Shown: positions 24,331-32,987, counted from the stretch's first letter. The stretch is 50,542 nt of DNA from Phycisphaerae bacterium (GCA_030432255.1 JAUIHS010000029.1:1-50542), one strand, 5' to 3'. Numbers and translations are program-made. The notes: generated from the sequence alone by a model not told the origin.

Positions 24331-26822
24331 TGATGCGCATGTTCGTTTCCCGGCTCGCGCTGGCTGTGACAACAACCCTGTTCCTGACGGTATTGGTTCC
24401 GGATGTGATGGCCCAGCGGCTGACCACGGAAGCGGTCAAGGATGGCACCGTGATCGAGCGGGGACGCGACCTTCCGTACACGGAAGTGCTGCCCCGGCAC
24501 CTCGCGGACCAGTTGGCCCGCATGATCAATCGTCGGCTGCGTGAGATGTCTGACCCTTCGCAGGCGGACTACACGATCATTGCCACCGCCTACGCAGTCG
24601 CATCTCAACTCGTGCCGGACGACGAAGAGTTTGCGCGACGGGAAGTCGAAGCCTGGACCCTTTCTGACAAGAACGGAGGCATCGAGCGATCCCTGAGGCG
24701 TCTCAACGCCCTGGCGCCCGATGACACGGTCGTCCAACTCCGACTGATCAACCGGCGCATTCGCAAACTCCAGGACGCCGACGGCCGCCTCGATGCGTAC
24801 AACCTGCTGCTGGGGCCACGTGGGCAGTCGCTCGATCCCGCGATTCGCAGTCGCCTGGCGCTCGATGCCGGGCTGCTCCTGCGCGAGACCGGCGATGAAA
24901 TCGGCTTCCTGAATTACCTCAACCTGTCGATGAGTCTCGACATCTCCAACAAGGACGCTGCGGTGCTCTTCGCGTCCTACATCAATGATCGCTCAGACGA
25001 TCCGCTTGAGAGGCTCGAGGTTCTCCTGAACATCGTCCTCGCTGATCCGCTCGATCGGGAAGCGTATCTCAACAGCGCGTTCATCCTGATGAGCAACGGC
25101 GCGCACGCCGGCGCACGGCGCATGCTCGATCTGGCCGCGGCCCTCACATACGCCGAGGGCCAGGTACTCGATGTTGCAACACTCTTCGACGTGATCCTCA
25201 CCAACTGGGCGACTGACGGTGATGAGGCATGCATCGAACGGATCGACAACCTGCTCGTCAACGAGCGGCGCAACGAGGAGGGACGTCGGGCAGCGATTCT
25301 GGCGGAGGGACTGGATCCCGGTCCGCCGCGTCCCATTCGCCTGCCGCCCAGCATTGAACTCCTCGCGCTGGCGGTGCATGAGCTGCGCGCGGACGAGGAA
25401 CGGAGCATCGCGACGGTCGAACGGATCGATGGTTTCTTCCAGGACCGCCTGGTGGCCATCAACGATCCGATGCAGTGGCCGGACGGCTTCACCGAGGAGC
25501 AGGTTCCCGAGACCACGATTTCGACGCTGCTTGAGATGGCATGGATTCGCCTGTTCAGTGGTCATGACCTGGATACGGTGGACTCGCTGATCGAGCAACT
25601 GGCCGAGTTTGCCGAACAGGGCCTGCTTGAAGAGACGGCATTGAAGCGCACGCAGGGGTGGCTGGCAGGTCGACGGGGTGACTTTGACGAGGCCCGGGCA
25701 GTGCTCGAACCGATTGCGAAGGAAGACACGAGCGCCTGCCTCGGGCTCGCCATGACCGAGGAGAGTGCCGGAAAGACGGACGCTGCGACCCGCCTCTACG
25801 CCCGCCTGGCTCTTGAGATGCCAAACTCCGTGGTGGGGTGCTTCGCGCGCTACAAGGTGGAGCGGATCATCGGTAAGCCCGTCTCATTCGGTCCTGATGC
25901 CCGCAGACTCGACGACTACTCCCTGGGCTTCGCGCCCTGGCTCGAGCGCTTCGTCGAAGGGCCACACTCCTTCATGTCCATCCGTGCCGAGCAGGTGCGT
26001 TCATCGACAGACCTGCTGGGTCGGAGTGAACTTCGCTTCGTCATCCGCAACGTTTCGCGTCGCACACTCGGGATCGGCGCCGCTGCGCCGATCAAGTCGC
26101 GCATCATGATGGCCCCGCAGTTGAAGGTGGGTGGGTACGACTACATGGGCCTGGTTCGGCCGGAGATCCTCAGGATCGACCGTCGCCTGCGGCTGGAACC
26201 GGGCGAAGAACTGGACCTCACGGTCTGGGCGACGCGCGGCGCGCTCGGGCTTGCCATGGATGCCTCACCCGAGCAGAGCGCTTCGCTTCGCTGGCGTGTT
26301 GTCCAGGGCTTCGAGTATCAGGAAGAGGATGGCTCATACGAGGCCGGACCCTTCTGCGTCACGACCGAGAGCGACATCCAGTACCGCTCCGCGAAGCGGA
26401 ATGTCGGTGATGTGGATGATGTCGTGGGCCGACTGCAGACCGCGACGGAGCACGAACTCATCGAAGCCATGCACATCGCGGTCGCACGCATCATCGATCC
26501 ACCCTCCGGTCAGCCCGATGACGCACCGGATCGATTCTTCGCCGCGATGACGCACCGTATCACCGAACTGGACTCGCGCGAGCGTGCACTGGCTCTAGCG
26601 GTCTTCTCACTGACGGATCGGTTTACCGGACAGGCCGGGCGCGACATGGTCCAGGCGGTGAGCGATGATCGCTCATCGGTGTTCCTGCTCGCCGGGGCTC
26701 TGTGCGCACCGCAGCACATGTCCGCGGGATTCGCCGAGGGCCTGCTGGACCACCCGGATGAGCATGTGCGTCGTTTCGGGGCGGCACTGCTCGAGAAGCT
26801 TTCAGGTGTCAGGTCAAGGTGA
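24330..26822 (+). CDS. Large exported TPR-like protein, unknown
   Basis: 830 residues. It begins MMRMFVSRLALAV and has a signal peptide ending near MAQ (residue 29). Residues ~50-550 are helical and TPR-like (for example DFDEARAVLEPIAKEDTSACLGLA). From ~580 a beta-rich section follows (LRFVIRNVSRRTLGIGAAAPIKSRIM, LRLEPGEELDLTVWATRG) and a short helical end. No catalytic motif is visible. It overlaps the previous gene (ATGA) and the next gene (GTGA), so it is translationally coupled on both sides. Probably a periplasmic scaffold; this is inference. Confidence 0.75.
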   Translation: MMRMFVSRLALAVTTTLFLTVLVPDVMAQRLTTEAVKDGTVIERGRDLPYTEVLPRHLADQLARMINRRLREMSDPSQADYTIIATAYAVASQLVPDDEEFARREVEAWTLSDKNGGIERSLRRLNALAPDDTVVQLRLINRRIRKLQDADGRLDAYNLLLGPRGQSLDPAIRSRLALDAGLLLRETGDEIGFLNYLNLSMSLDISNKDAAVLFASYINDRSDDPLERLEVLLNIVLADPLDREAYLNSAFILMSNGAHAGARRMLDLAAALTYAEGQVLDVATLFDVILTNWATDGDEACIERIDNLLVNERRNEEGRRAAILAEGLDPGPPRPIRLPPSIELLALAVHELRADEERSIATVERIDGFFQDRLVAINDPMQWPDGFTEEQVPETTISTLLEMAWIRLFSGHDLDTVDSLIEQLAEFAEQGLLEETALKRTQGWLAGRRGDFDEARAVLEPIAKEDTSACLGLAMTEESAGKTDAATRLYARLALEMPNSVVGCFARYKVERIIGKPVSFGPDARRLDDYSLGFAPWLERFVEGPHSFMSIRAEQVRSSTDLLGRSELRFVIRNVSRRTLGIGAAAPIKSRIMMAPQLKVGGYDYMGLVRPEILRIDRRLRLEPGEELDLTVWATRGALGLAMDASPEQSASLRWRVVQGFEYQEEDGSYEAGPFCVTTESDIQYRSAKRNVGDVDDVVGRLQTATEHELIEAMHIAVARIIDPPSGQPDDAPDRFFAAMTHRITELDSRERALALAVFSLTDRFTGQAGRDMVQAVSDDRSSVFLLAGALCAPQHMSAGFAEGLLDHPDEHVRRFGAALLEKLSGVRSR

Positions 26823-27829
26823 CCGCACCCTCCGTCCCACAGCCGGCGCCGAGAGGGCCCGGTCGCCGCGTGGCGCGCTGGCTCGGGTTCGTCATTGGCC
26901 TGGCGCTGCTCGTCGCTGCAGTATGGATGGCGATCGCCCAGGCAGGATCAGATGAAGCTGTCTGGGATTCCATCACGCACGCGCCTCTCTGGCTCTTCGG
27001 CGCGGCCACGGCTCTCACGCTCCTGACGCTCGCGAGTACGGCGCTCTCCTTCTGGATCATCACGCGCCGGTATGGACACGTTGGCTATGGCGAGATGTTC
27101 GCCCTGATCGGGGCCGCATGGCTCCTGAACTACCTGCCGTTTCGTCCCGGTCTGTTCGGGCGCATCGCATACCACCGCTCCGTGAATGACATCAGTCTGC
27201 GCGACTCGGCGCTCGCACTGATCTGGGCCAACGTGCTCAGTGCAGTCGCCGCGATCGCACTCGCATTCGGCATTGCTGTGCTGGGCGGGATGCTGGGCGC
27301 CGGCATCGGTCTCATCACGGTGCTCGCCATCCTGCCGATCCCCATGCTGTTTGCTCTCGCCGCTTATGCTCGTGCGAAGCGACCCGAGCCCGACCCCGAT
27401 GTGTGGCGACTCATCGCAGCCCTCGCCTGTCGGTACCTGGAACTGCTCGTCTGGGCAGGACGCTACTGGGTCTGTTTTCAGATCATCGATCTGGCGATCT
27501 CCTGGCCCGCAGCCCTCGCCATCGCGTCCGCCACCACCCTCAGCACGATGGTTCCCCTCTTCGGCAACGGCCTTGGCATCCGCGAATGGACCGTCGGGAT
27601 CGTGGCCTCGCTGCTCCCGGCCGGCATGGTGGCGATCGGAACGGATGCCGCGGCGGGCCTGATGGCGGATCTCGTGAATCGTGCGATTGAGGTCGTGGTG
27701 GCGGTTCCCCTGGGCATTGGAGCGGGTTTCTGGCTCGCCGCCCGCCGCCGTGCAAGACGAGGGCGGCTGGTAGTCGAAGATACTGTTGGGAAGGCGACCG
27801 GCCTGTCCACCGAATCGGAGGGCGCGTAG
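26819..27829 (+). CDS. Polytopic membrane protein, LPG-synthase/flippase-like
   Basis: 336 residues, starting at GTG 26819 overlapping the previous stop by four bases. About eight hydrophobic helices. The pattern LLNYLPFRPGLFGRIAYHRS, with a hydrophilic break between helices, and VPLFGNGLGIREWTVGIVASLL near the C-terminus resemble the membrane domain of lysylphosphatidylglycerol synthase and related uncharacterised flippase-like proteins (PF03706-type). The family assignment is tentative. It has a Pro-rich N-terminal tail and an Arg-rich C-terminal tail, both likely cytosolic. Part of the coupled four-gene operon. Confidence 0.68.
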   Translation: MTAPSVPQPAPRGPGRRVARWLGFVIGLALLVAAVWMAIAQAGSDEAVWDSITHAPLWLFGAATALTLLTLASTALSFWIITRRYGHVGYGEMFALIGAAWLLNYLPFRPGLFGRIAYHRSVNDISLRDSALALIWANVLSAVAAIALAFGIAVLGGMLGAGIGLITVLAILPIPMLFALAAYARAKRPEPDPDVWRLIAALACRYLELLVWAGRYWVCFQIIDLAISWPAALAIASATTLSTMVPLFGNGLGIREWTVGIVASLLPAGMVAIGTDAAAGLMADLVNRAIEVVVAVPLGIGAGFWLAARRRARRGRLVVEDTVGKATGLSTESEGA

Positions 27830-27830
27830 G

Positions 27831-28841
27831 ATGCGGCATATGAACGTTGAGCGAATGGTCCGAATGCTGACTCTGCTGATCTCGTGCGTTGCTGCGGGCC
27901 CGACGATCGCGCAGGACAGTCCGGCGGAAGACGATGCGATGACCAACGAGTCGGTCGAGTCGCGCATCAACGAACTGGGTCGCCGGGCGGCTGAGCCGAT
28001 CGAAGTGACGCCGGCAGACGGTCGCGGCATGAGCATCGACGATCTTCGGCCTCCCGGGGCGAGACTCGTCAGGGAGGGGGCGTTCCTGACCAAGCGACGG
28101 GGTCGGCTTGCACAGCTTTCCACTGGGCACTGGGTGTACCTCTTCGACAAGGATGCGACGGGCGGGTCGGAACCTCCGATGATCGTCAGCGCCGGTCTGC
28201 GTCTCTCCGAGATGATCCGTGTCACCGAGGCTCGGGCGGGCACCGTGACCTTCATCACCAGCGGCGAGGTCTTCGTCTACCGCAACCGCAACTATTTCCT
28301 CATTGAGTCATTCGCCACGGTGGCAGTTCCCGTTGAACACACGGCCGAAGAGATCAGTGAGCGTGAAGTGGCTGATCAGGACGCCATCGCCGCGCTGATG
28401 CGTGGCATCAACGTGGATGCCGACGATACGGAGCAGGATCCCAGCGTGCGTTCGCTGCTCGAGCCTTTCGATACGAAACGAGCGGAGCGCGAATCTCGCG
28501 GTGCCGCCGGCATGGGTTCATCGGATCAGCCCGCGAATCTGCGTCGCGAGGGTTCCATGCTCGTGCTGCAACGTGGCCATCTGCGGCGCAACCGTGAAGG
28601 ACGATGGGCCTTCGTGATCGACAACGATGCGGATGCGGAGCCGACCAAGGGAGACATCCCGATGACGCTCCAGCCGAGCCTCCTGCTGGAGGAACTGGAA
28701 GACCTGGTCCGGGTGCACGGGGAGCAGCTTGCCTTGCGGGTGAGCGGTCGGCTGTTCGTGTACGAAGGCGAGAACTACCTGCTCCCGACGATGTTCCTCG
28801 TCGACTATGACCCCTCAGGGAATCTCACTCCGGGTCAGTAG
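27831..28841 (+). CDS. Exported protein with duplicated module, unknown
   Basis: 336 residues. The ATG at 27831 (one base after the previous stop) has GGAGGG about nine bases upstream; the ATG at 27840 is an alternative. The N-terminus is a signal peptide ending near TIAQ. The protein holds two copies of a ~85-residue unit: LVREGAFLTKRRGRLAQL...GEVFVYRNRNYFLI and LRREGSMLVLQRGHLRRN...GRLFVYEGENYLLP, separated by an acidic linker. Its 3' end overlaps the convergent SlyX-like gene by 17 bases. No function can be assigned; last gene of the envelope operon. Confidence 0.75.
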   Translation: MRHMNVERMVRMLTLLISCVAAGPTIAQDSPAEDDAMTNESVESRINELGRRAAEPIEVTPADGRGMSIDDLRPPGARLVREGAFLTKRRGRLAQLSTGHWVYLFDKDATGGSEPPMIVSAGLRLSEMIRVTEARAGTVTFITSGEVFVYRNRNYFLIESFATVAVPVEHTAEEISEREVADQDAIAALMRGINVDADDTEQDPSVRSLLEPFDTKRAERESRGAAGMGSSDQPANLRREGSMLVLQRGHLRRNREGRWAFVIDNDADAEPTKGDIPMTLQPSLLLEELEDLVRVHGEQLALRVSGRLFVYEGENYLLPTMFLVDYDPSGNLTPGQ

Positions 28842-29097
28842 ATGGCGCCTCGTGAGACGGCCTGGGGCGCGGTCCCATGGCGTGAGGCGGGAGATCCTCC
28901 AGGGCATCCGGGAAGTCCTCCTTCTCAATCGCAGTCTCCAGTCGATTCTCAAGGCGCTCGATCGCGCGTTTCAGACGCCTGATCTCATCGAAGGCGCGGA
29001 CCAGTTCACCGCTCAATTGCTCGATGTCGTGCTGCGCGTACGACAGTGCTTCTTCGAGACGCTCGACACGCGCCTGCGTTGGGTCGGAATCTGGCAT
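28825..29097 (-). CDS. slyX: SlyX-like coiled-coil protein
   Basis: 90 residues, close to the usual SlyX length (about 70-80) with a short acidic/Pro-rich tail. A heptad-rich coiled coil fills residues 8-55 (RVERLEEALSYAQHDIEQL, then DEIRRLKRAIERLENRLE), as in SlyX, and ends in the typical Pro-Pro-H region (DLPPHAMGP). The function of SlyX is not established. GGAGG lies four bases before the ATG at 29097. The gene overlaps the 3' end of the convergent gene by 17 bases. Confidence 0.75.
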   Translation of the reverse strand: MPDSDPTQARVERLEEALSYAQHDIEQLSGELVRAFDEIRRLKRAIERLENRLETAIEKEDFPDALEDLPPHAMGPRPRPSHEAPSTDPE

Positions 29098-29108
29098 GCG
29101 TCCTCCGC

Positions 29109-29137
29109 GTGACAACACGGTCCGGCTGGGTTAGGCT
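29109..29137 (+). promoter_or_regulatory. Promoter GTGACA-17-TAGGCT of pagL-like gene
   Basis: GTGACA at 29109-29114 and TAGGCT at 29132-29137 are exactly 17 bases apart, and the ATG at 29146 follows eight bases later. It is the clearest full sigma-70-type promoter with a leaderless start in the window. Confidence 0.6.
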
Positions 29138-29145
29138 CCCGACCC

Positions 29146-29799
29146 ATGATACGACCCCGACCCCTTCTCATCACCATGCTGCTTGGTACCGCAACGGCTG
29201 GTACCGACGCGGCAACCGAGGGCTTTCGCCTCGATGATGCCAGTCTGCTCATCGACCATGAGGTTGCTCGCTCCGCTGAGCAGCAACCCGACGAATCGGA
29301 GCAACTTGCCAATCCATCATTCGGCAACGAAGGGCATCGCGCATGGAGCATGCAGGTCGGGGCCTCATTCGTCCACGATTCCACCGACTACAACCTGTCA
29401 TTCAACCTCCATCACTTCCTCGAAGATGACTTCGAAATGCTCCTCTCATTCGGCGGCTGGTTCTTCGATCAGGACGACGGCGACGCCGCGGCCGGCGGCA
29501 GCTTCTCCCTCGGCTTCCGCTACCATGCGCTGGGCGACGAGCAGCGTGACTGGACGGGCTATTTCGACTTCGGCATCGGCCTGCTGGGTGCGACAGACGA
29601 AGTTCCCGACGAGGGCACCTCCTTCAACTTCATCCCCCGAGCGGGCGTCGGCGCCACCTTCCGCCTGGGCGCCGGTCCCGAACGCCTCGATGTGGGCGTC
29701 CGCTGGCAGCACATCTCGAATGCCACGATCATGGGCTCGGATGACAACCCGGCACGCGACAGCCTGATGCTCTACGTCGGAATCATGGTGCCGTTCTAG
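29146..29799 (+). CDS. PagL-like lipid A 3-O-deacylase
   Basis: 217 residues: signal peptide, a ~40-residue linker, and an eight-strand-type small beta-barrel (from WSMQVGASFVHDSTDYN to the end). The C-terminal part carries the acyloxyacyl hydrolase signature RWQHISNAT with the catalytic His189 and Ser191, followed by NPARDSL and the terminal strand YVGIMVPF with the outer-membrane C-terminal Phe. PagL removes a 3-O-acyl chain from lipid A in the outer membrane. Known PagL proteins are shorter because they lack the linker. It is a single gene with its own promoter. Confidence 0.82.
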   Translation: MIRPRPLLITMLLGTATAGTDAATEGFRLDDASLLIDHEVARSAEQQPDESEQLANPSFGNEGHRAWSMQVGASFVHDSTDYNLSFNLHHFLEDDFEMLLSFGGWFFDQDDGDAAAGGSFSLGFRYHALGDEQRDWTGYFDFGIGLLGATDEVPDEGTSFNFIPRAGVGATFRLGAGPERLDVGVRWQHISNATIMGSDDNPARDSLMLYVGIMVPF

Positions 29800-29826
29800 G
29801 TCGCGAAACGGAAGGCCTTGTTCCTG

Positions 29827-30555
29827 CTACTTCTTCACCGCGGCGGGATGATTGCGATGCCTCAGGCGAGGAACGGCCTGCATGAGCCAGGCGGTGTGCC
29901 AGATGGTTGCTGTGCATGCGGCGGCCACCACGATCACGATCAGGACCGGGTACAGCTCGCGATCGTCAATCAGTGAGAGCGGTCGCGCGGACAGGAGTGC
30001 GAGCAAGGCGTTGGCCGTCACTGCAAACGCGAAGACCGCCGGCCATACCGCAGCGGCATGCGCGCCGCACGCCTGCGTGACCTCGCGCCGACGTCCACAT
30101 CCGCGCAGAGCCAGGACGAACGAGACGAGCATCTCGATGACCATGACCTCGATGCCGATGACCACCGTGGCGAGTGCGCCCAGTCCGATCGCTGCCGGCG
30201 AGTCTTCAATGAGTGCGGGGTTCTGGTCCAGGATGGCCTTGATGAGCAGGGGCCCCTCGATGCACATCATCACAAGCCCACCCGCGAGGAGCACGGACCA
30301 GATCTTGAGTCCCCTGTTCTCAGCGCCGATGCGAAGGCGCTCACGCGTGCTGCGGGGTCGCGCGGAGACATGCAGGACGGTGCGCAGAAGGCCAATGGCA
30401 TCGGGGCGTTGCTGCCAGGGTGAACCGGGGTGGCTCTGAGGGAGCGATGAGCGAATGGGTCGTCCACACTCCGGACAGTTCTCGGTGACAGGCAGGCCGC
30501 GGAGGTCGTAGCCGCAGGCCTCGCATCGGAATCGGAGATCGGAGTCATTCGCCAT
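29827..30555 (-). CDS. Zinc-ribbon membrane protein, unknown
   Basis: 242 residues. The N-terminus is a zinc ribbon, CEACGYDLRGL...CPECGRP, followed by an SPWQQRP linker and about four or five hydrophobic helices. The C-terminus is basic (RLRHRNH). No enzymatic motif. It is a paralogue of the gene upstream (30562-31272), which shares the ribbon, the GSPWQ linker and the helix layout; the two are six bases apart and surely co-transcribed. The ribbon type is common in planctomycete proteins of unknown role. Confidence 0.75.
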   Translation of the reverse strand: MANDSDLRFRCEACGYDLRGLPVTENCPECGRPIRSSLPQSHPGSPWQQRPDAIGLLRTVLHVSARPRSTRERLRIGAENRGLKIWSVLLAGGLVMMCIEGPLLIKAILDQNPALIEDSPAAIGLGALATVVIGIEVMVIEMLVSFVLALRGCGRRREVTQACGAHAAAVWPAVFAFAVTANALLALLSARPLSLIDDRELYPVLIVIVVAAACTATIWHTAWLMQAVPRLRHRNHPAAVKK

Positions 30556-30561
30556 GATCGG

Positions 30562-31272
30562 TCACTCGGAAGCGTCGCGATTTGCGAAGCGGCAGGCACG
30601 GAAGCCCAGGTACACATACGTCTCAAAGACGATCATGCCGACAAAAAATGCGAGGCCGAGCAGGAAGGGCGTCAGTTGAGATGGCAGCACCGGAGAGTCC
30701 CAGCCCGACGCCCACTGATCCAGCACGCGGCACCATTGCTGCCACTGCCAGACGAAGGCAATCAGCACCGCCGAGACCAGCCAGCCATACGACGCATGAC
30801 CGCACACCGTGGTGGCAATCACGAGGTCCGTGCGCCAGCCGCGGCGGCGCCCGAAGAACCGGATGCCGAAGATCTCGATCCCGGAGAGGAAACCGAGCAG
30901 TGCGATCCCAATGAGGAAGAACTCGACGGCATAGGTGGGGCGGGCGGCCAGACCATAGGGGCCACCCGCAAGGATGGCACCCGTGCAGATGAGGCTGGCG
31001 AGCGTGATGTTGGTGATGAGCAGTCGCCGGGAGAGTCGGGCCTCGATCCGGAGTTCGCGAAAGAGCGTTCGCGGCGATGCGAGCAGCCGTCGGAGCGTTC
31101 GCATCCAGGTGCGGATCCCGGCGCCGGACTGCCAGGGTGAGCCGGTTCGACGTTCCGGTGCGGATGCCGAGAGGGGCTCGCCGCACTCCGGGCAGGCCTC
31201 GGCGGCGTCCCGGAGGGCATCGAGGTCGTAGCCACACTCTTCGCAGAGGACCTGTTGAGGCGACATCGGCAT
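30562..31272 (-). CDS. Zinc-ribbon membrane protein, paralogue
   Basis: 236 residues. Same plan as the gene downstream: zinc ribbon CEECGYDLDAL...CPECGEP, then GSPWQSG and about four membrane helices with a short basic loop (FFGRRRGWR). Function unknown. The ATG at 31272 has GATACT ten bases upstream; an ATG two codons later is possible. First gene of the pair. Confidence 0.75.
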   Translation of the reverse strand: MPMSPQQVLCEECGYDLDALRDAAEACPECGEPLSASAPERRTGSPWQSGAGIRTWMRTLRRLLASPRTLFRELRIEARLSRRLLITNITLASLICTGAILAGGPYGLAARPTYAVEFFLIGIALLGFLSGIEIFGIRFFGRRRGWRTDLVIATTVCGHASYGWLVSAVLIAFVWQWQQWCRVLDQWASGWDSPVLPSQLTPFLLGLAFFVGMIVFETYVYLGFRACRFANRDASE

Positions 31273-31334
31273 GGATTCGAAGAGTATCGGCAGGAGTGGC
31301 GGTCGGCGCGCTGGCCCGACCGCCCTCGGCTCTC

Positions 31335-31340
31335 TATAGT
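31335..31340 (+). promoter_or_regulatory. TATAGT -10 hexamer of acetyltransferase gene
   Basis: TATAGT lies 52 bases before the TTG start at 31392. Downstream of it CAGGGAG gives a ribosome site, so this transcript has a normal leader. Confidence 0.45.
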
Positions 31341-31391
31341 GTTGACTAGCTTTCCGTCACCCGACCCGAGAGGGTCCAGGGAGCCTGATCC

Positions 31392-31865
31392 TTGCCGACC
31401 ATTCTGAGGATTGATCGCGGTCATCCCCTGTATGAGCAGGAAGTCGAGCTTCGCGAGCGCGAACTGCTCGGTCCGATCGGTATCGATATGGCCGAACTGG
31501 AGCGGCTGTTCCCCGGCTTCGAGGATCGCTTCGAGCATTTCGTGGCTGTGATCCGGCATCCGAAGGGTGAGCGCGTGGTTGGTGTCGTCTGCCTGCTCCC
31601 GGACTTCCCCGACGAGGGCATGGGTAAACTCATGCAGATGGTCGTGGACAGGCAACGCCGCAACGAGGGTCTCGGGCGTCAACTGCTGGTGGAGTTCGAG
31701 CGACGGGCGGTCGGTGAGCTGGGACTCACAGAGCTCTTCTGCCACGCACGCGAAGATGCCCGCGGCTTCTACGAGCGGCTCGGCTGGAAGGCTGAGGGCG
31801 AGCCTTTCGACGAGGCCGGCATTCCGCACTACCGCATGGTCTTCCGCTCCGGCGCCGAGGGCTGA
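31392..31865 (+). CDS. GNAT-family acetyltransferase
   Basis: 157 residues. A GNAT N-acetyltransferase: the acetyl-CoA pyrophosphate loop is RRNEGLGRQLL (Q/RxxGxG/A pattern), preceded by the strand MGKLMQMVV and followed by LFCHAREDARGFYERLGWKAEGE, where the Tyr in FYERLGW is the usual general acid. It resembles the ElaA/YjcF-like group of small cytosolic acetyltransferases. Substrate unknown. The start is a TTG at 31392 with GGGAG eight bases upstream; the first in-frame ATG (~31488) would cut into the domain. Its neighbour is a Fur-family regulator 135 bases downstream. Confidence 0.85.
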   Translation: MPTILRIDRGHPLYEQEVELRERELLGPIGIDMAELERLFPGFEDRFEHFVAVIRHPKGERVVGVVCLLPDFPDEGMGKLMQMVVDRQRRNEGLGRQLLVEFERRAVGELGLTELFCHAREDARGFYERLGWKAEGEPFDEAGIPHYRMVFRSGAEG

Positions 31866-31913
31866 GCGCAGTCGCGCGCGAGGCATCGATATCAGTTAGG
31901 TGTCTGATTGCAA

Positions 31914-31930
31914 CATCTCTGGGTGAGATG
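31914..31930 (+). promoter_or_regulatory. Inverted repeat upstream of fur-like gene
   Basis: CATCTC and GAGATG are separated by TGGGT, about 70 bases before the regulator's start. It is short and could be chance; an autoregulatory operator is only a suggestion. Confidence 0.25.
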
Positions 31931-32000
31931 CTCGAATGCGATCGAATCGGACAGAGTCGGTCGATTTTCGCGCGGCAAGACGCAATACTTCCCTACCGCG

Positions 32001-32435
32001 ATGGAGAAGGCACGAGACATTTTCGCCGAGCACAATCTCCGCTGCACCAAGCAGCGGATGGATGTCTACAACACGCTCGCCGCGTGCCGCTGCCATCCCA
32101 CGGCCGAACAGTTGCACCGCCTGATGATGGAGCATTGTCCGGGCGCCAGCCTTGCAACGGTGTACAACACGCTTGAAGTGCTGTGCCAGGCGGGACTTTG
32201 TCGAAGGATCAACACGCCGTGCGGCAGCCGCTATGACGCGGACGTCAAAGAGCACCTGCACATCCAGTTGTCAGACGGGCGTGTCCTTGATGCGCCTGAG
32301 GGGCTGGGGCAGGAGATTCTCGCGGCGGTTCCTGCGGATGCGATCCGGCAACTCGAGTCTCGTCTGGGCGTGGATGTGCGTTACCTGAGCATCCAGCTTT
32401 TCGCAGATTCGCGCGACGACATCGAGACTGCCTGA
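32001..32435 (+). CDS. Fur/PerR-family regulator
   Basis: 144 residues. The winged helix of Fur proteins is clear: LRCTKQRMDVYNTLAACRCHPTAEQLHR, then the recognition helix GASLATVYNTLEVLCQAGL. The dimerisation part follows with SRYDADVKEHLHIQLSDGRVLD. Both CxxC pairs that hold structural zinc in most Fur/PerR proteins are missing; only the EHLH histidines and acidic residues of the regulatory metal site can be seen. Likely a metal- or peroxide-responsive repressor with an Irr-like, zinc-Cys-free structure. The upstream repeat CATCTC-5-GAGATG (31914-31930) could be its operator. Start at 32001; the frame is open earlier but non-conserved. Confidence 0.86.
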   Translation: MEKARDIFAEHNLRCTKQRMDVYNTLAACRCHPTAEQLHRLMMEHCPGASLATVYNTLEVLCQAGLCRRINTPCGSRYDADVKEHLHIQLSDGRVLDAPEGLGQEILAAVPADAIRQLESRLGVDVRYLSIQLFADSRDDIETA

Positions 32436-32600
32436 ATCAGGGATGTCTTCCGTGAAGAATCCGGGCGTTTTCGCCATCCCGGGGGATTCGCCTGCATCTC
32501 GGGGTATATTTGGAATATCGGGGTTCAGGGGTGCCGATACGGGGTAAGGGACATTGATCCACGCGCGTCTGTTCCGAGCGCCCAGAACGAGGACCCATCC

Positions 32601-32987
32601 ATGATCTCCGGACGAGAGCGACGCCGCTACAACCGGTATGTCCTGCCATCCATGTACACCAGTGTGATGGTGCGGCAGACGGATGAGGAGGAGTTCGGCC
32701 CCTGTGGTCACGCCTACGACGTCAGCATCGGTGGCATGCGTTTCGAACTCGATGAACCGCTGGAGGTCGGCACCAACATCGTTGTCCGCATCGAACTTCC
32801 CGGTACGGACCCGGTGGAATGCGAACCCGTCTACGCCTCGGGGCGCGTGGTGTGGCTTGAGGAGGATGACCTGGAGCATCCGGGTCCGGTTCGGATGGCA
32901 TGCGTCTTCCGCGAGTTCGCGCGGCCGCAGGATCAGGATCGCCTCGTGCAGCGACTTAACAGTGGGCGATTCTCACTCGCCGCCTGA
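32601..32987 (+). CDS. PilZ-domain protein
   Basis: 128 residues consisting of one PilZ domain. The two c-di-GMP-binding elements are present: the Arg-rich RERRRYNR at residues 5-12 and the D-x-S-x-x-G motif DVSIGG at 40-45. The barrel continues with VVRIELPGTDPVECEPV and ASGRVVWLEEDD. It is probably a small cytosolic c-di-GMP receptor; the partner process is unknown. GAGGA lies upstream of the ATG at 32601. Its 3' end overlaps the convergent aroK by 15 bases. Confidence 0.85.
   Translation: MISGRERRRYNRYVLPSMYTSVMVRQTDEEEFGPCGHAYDVSIGGMRFELDEPLEVGTNIVVRIELPGTDPVECEPVYASGRVVWLEEDDLEHPGPVRMACVFREFARPQDQDRLVQRLNSGRFSLAA

Noticed and set aside
30819..31886. 355-codon open frame across the acetyltransferase and a zinc-ribbon gene
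   Set aside because: It is antisense to the acetyltransferase and out of frame with the zinc-ribbon gene; both of those have clear family motifs.
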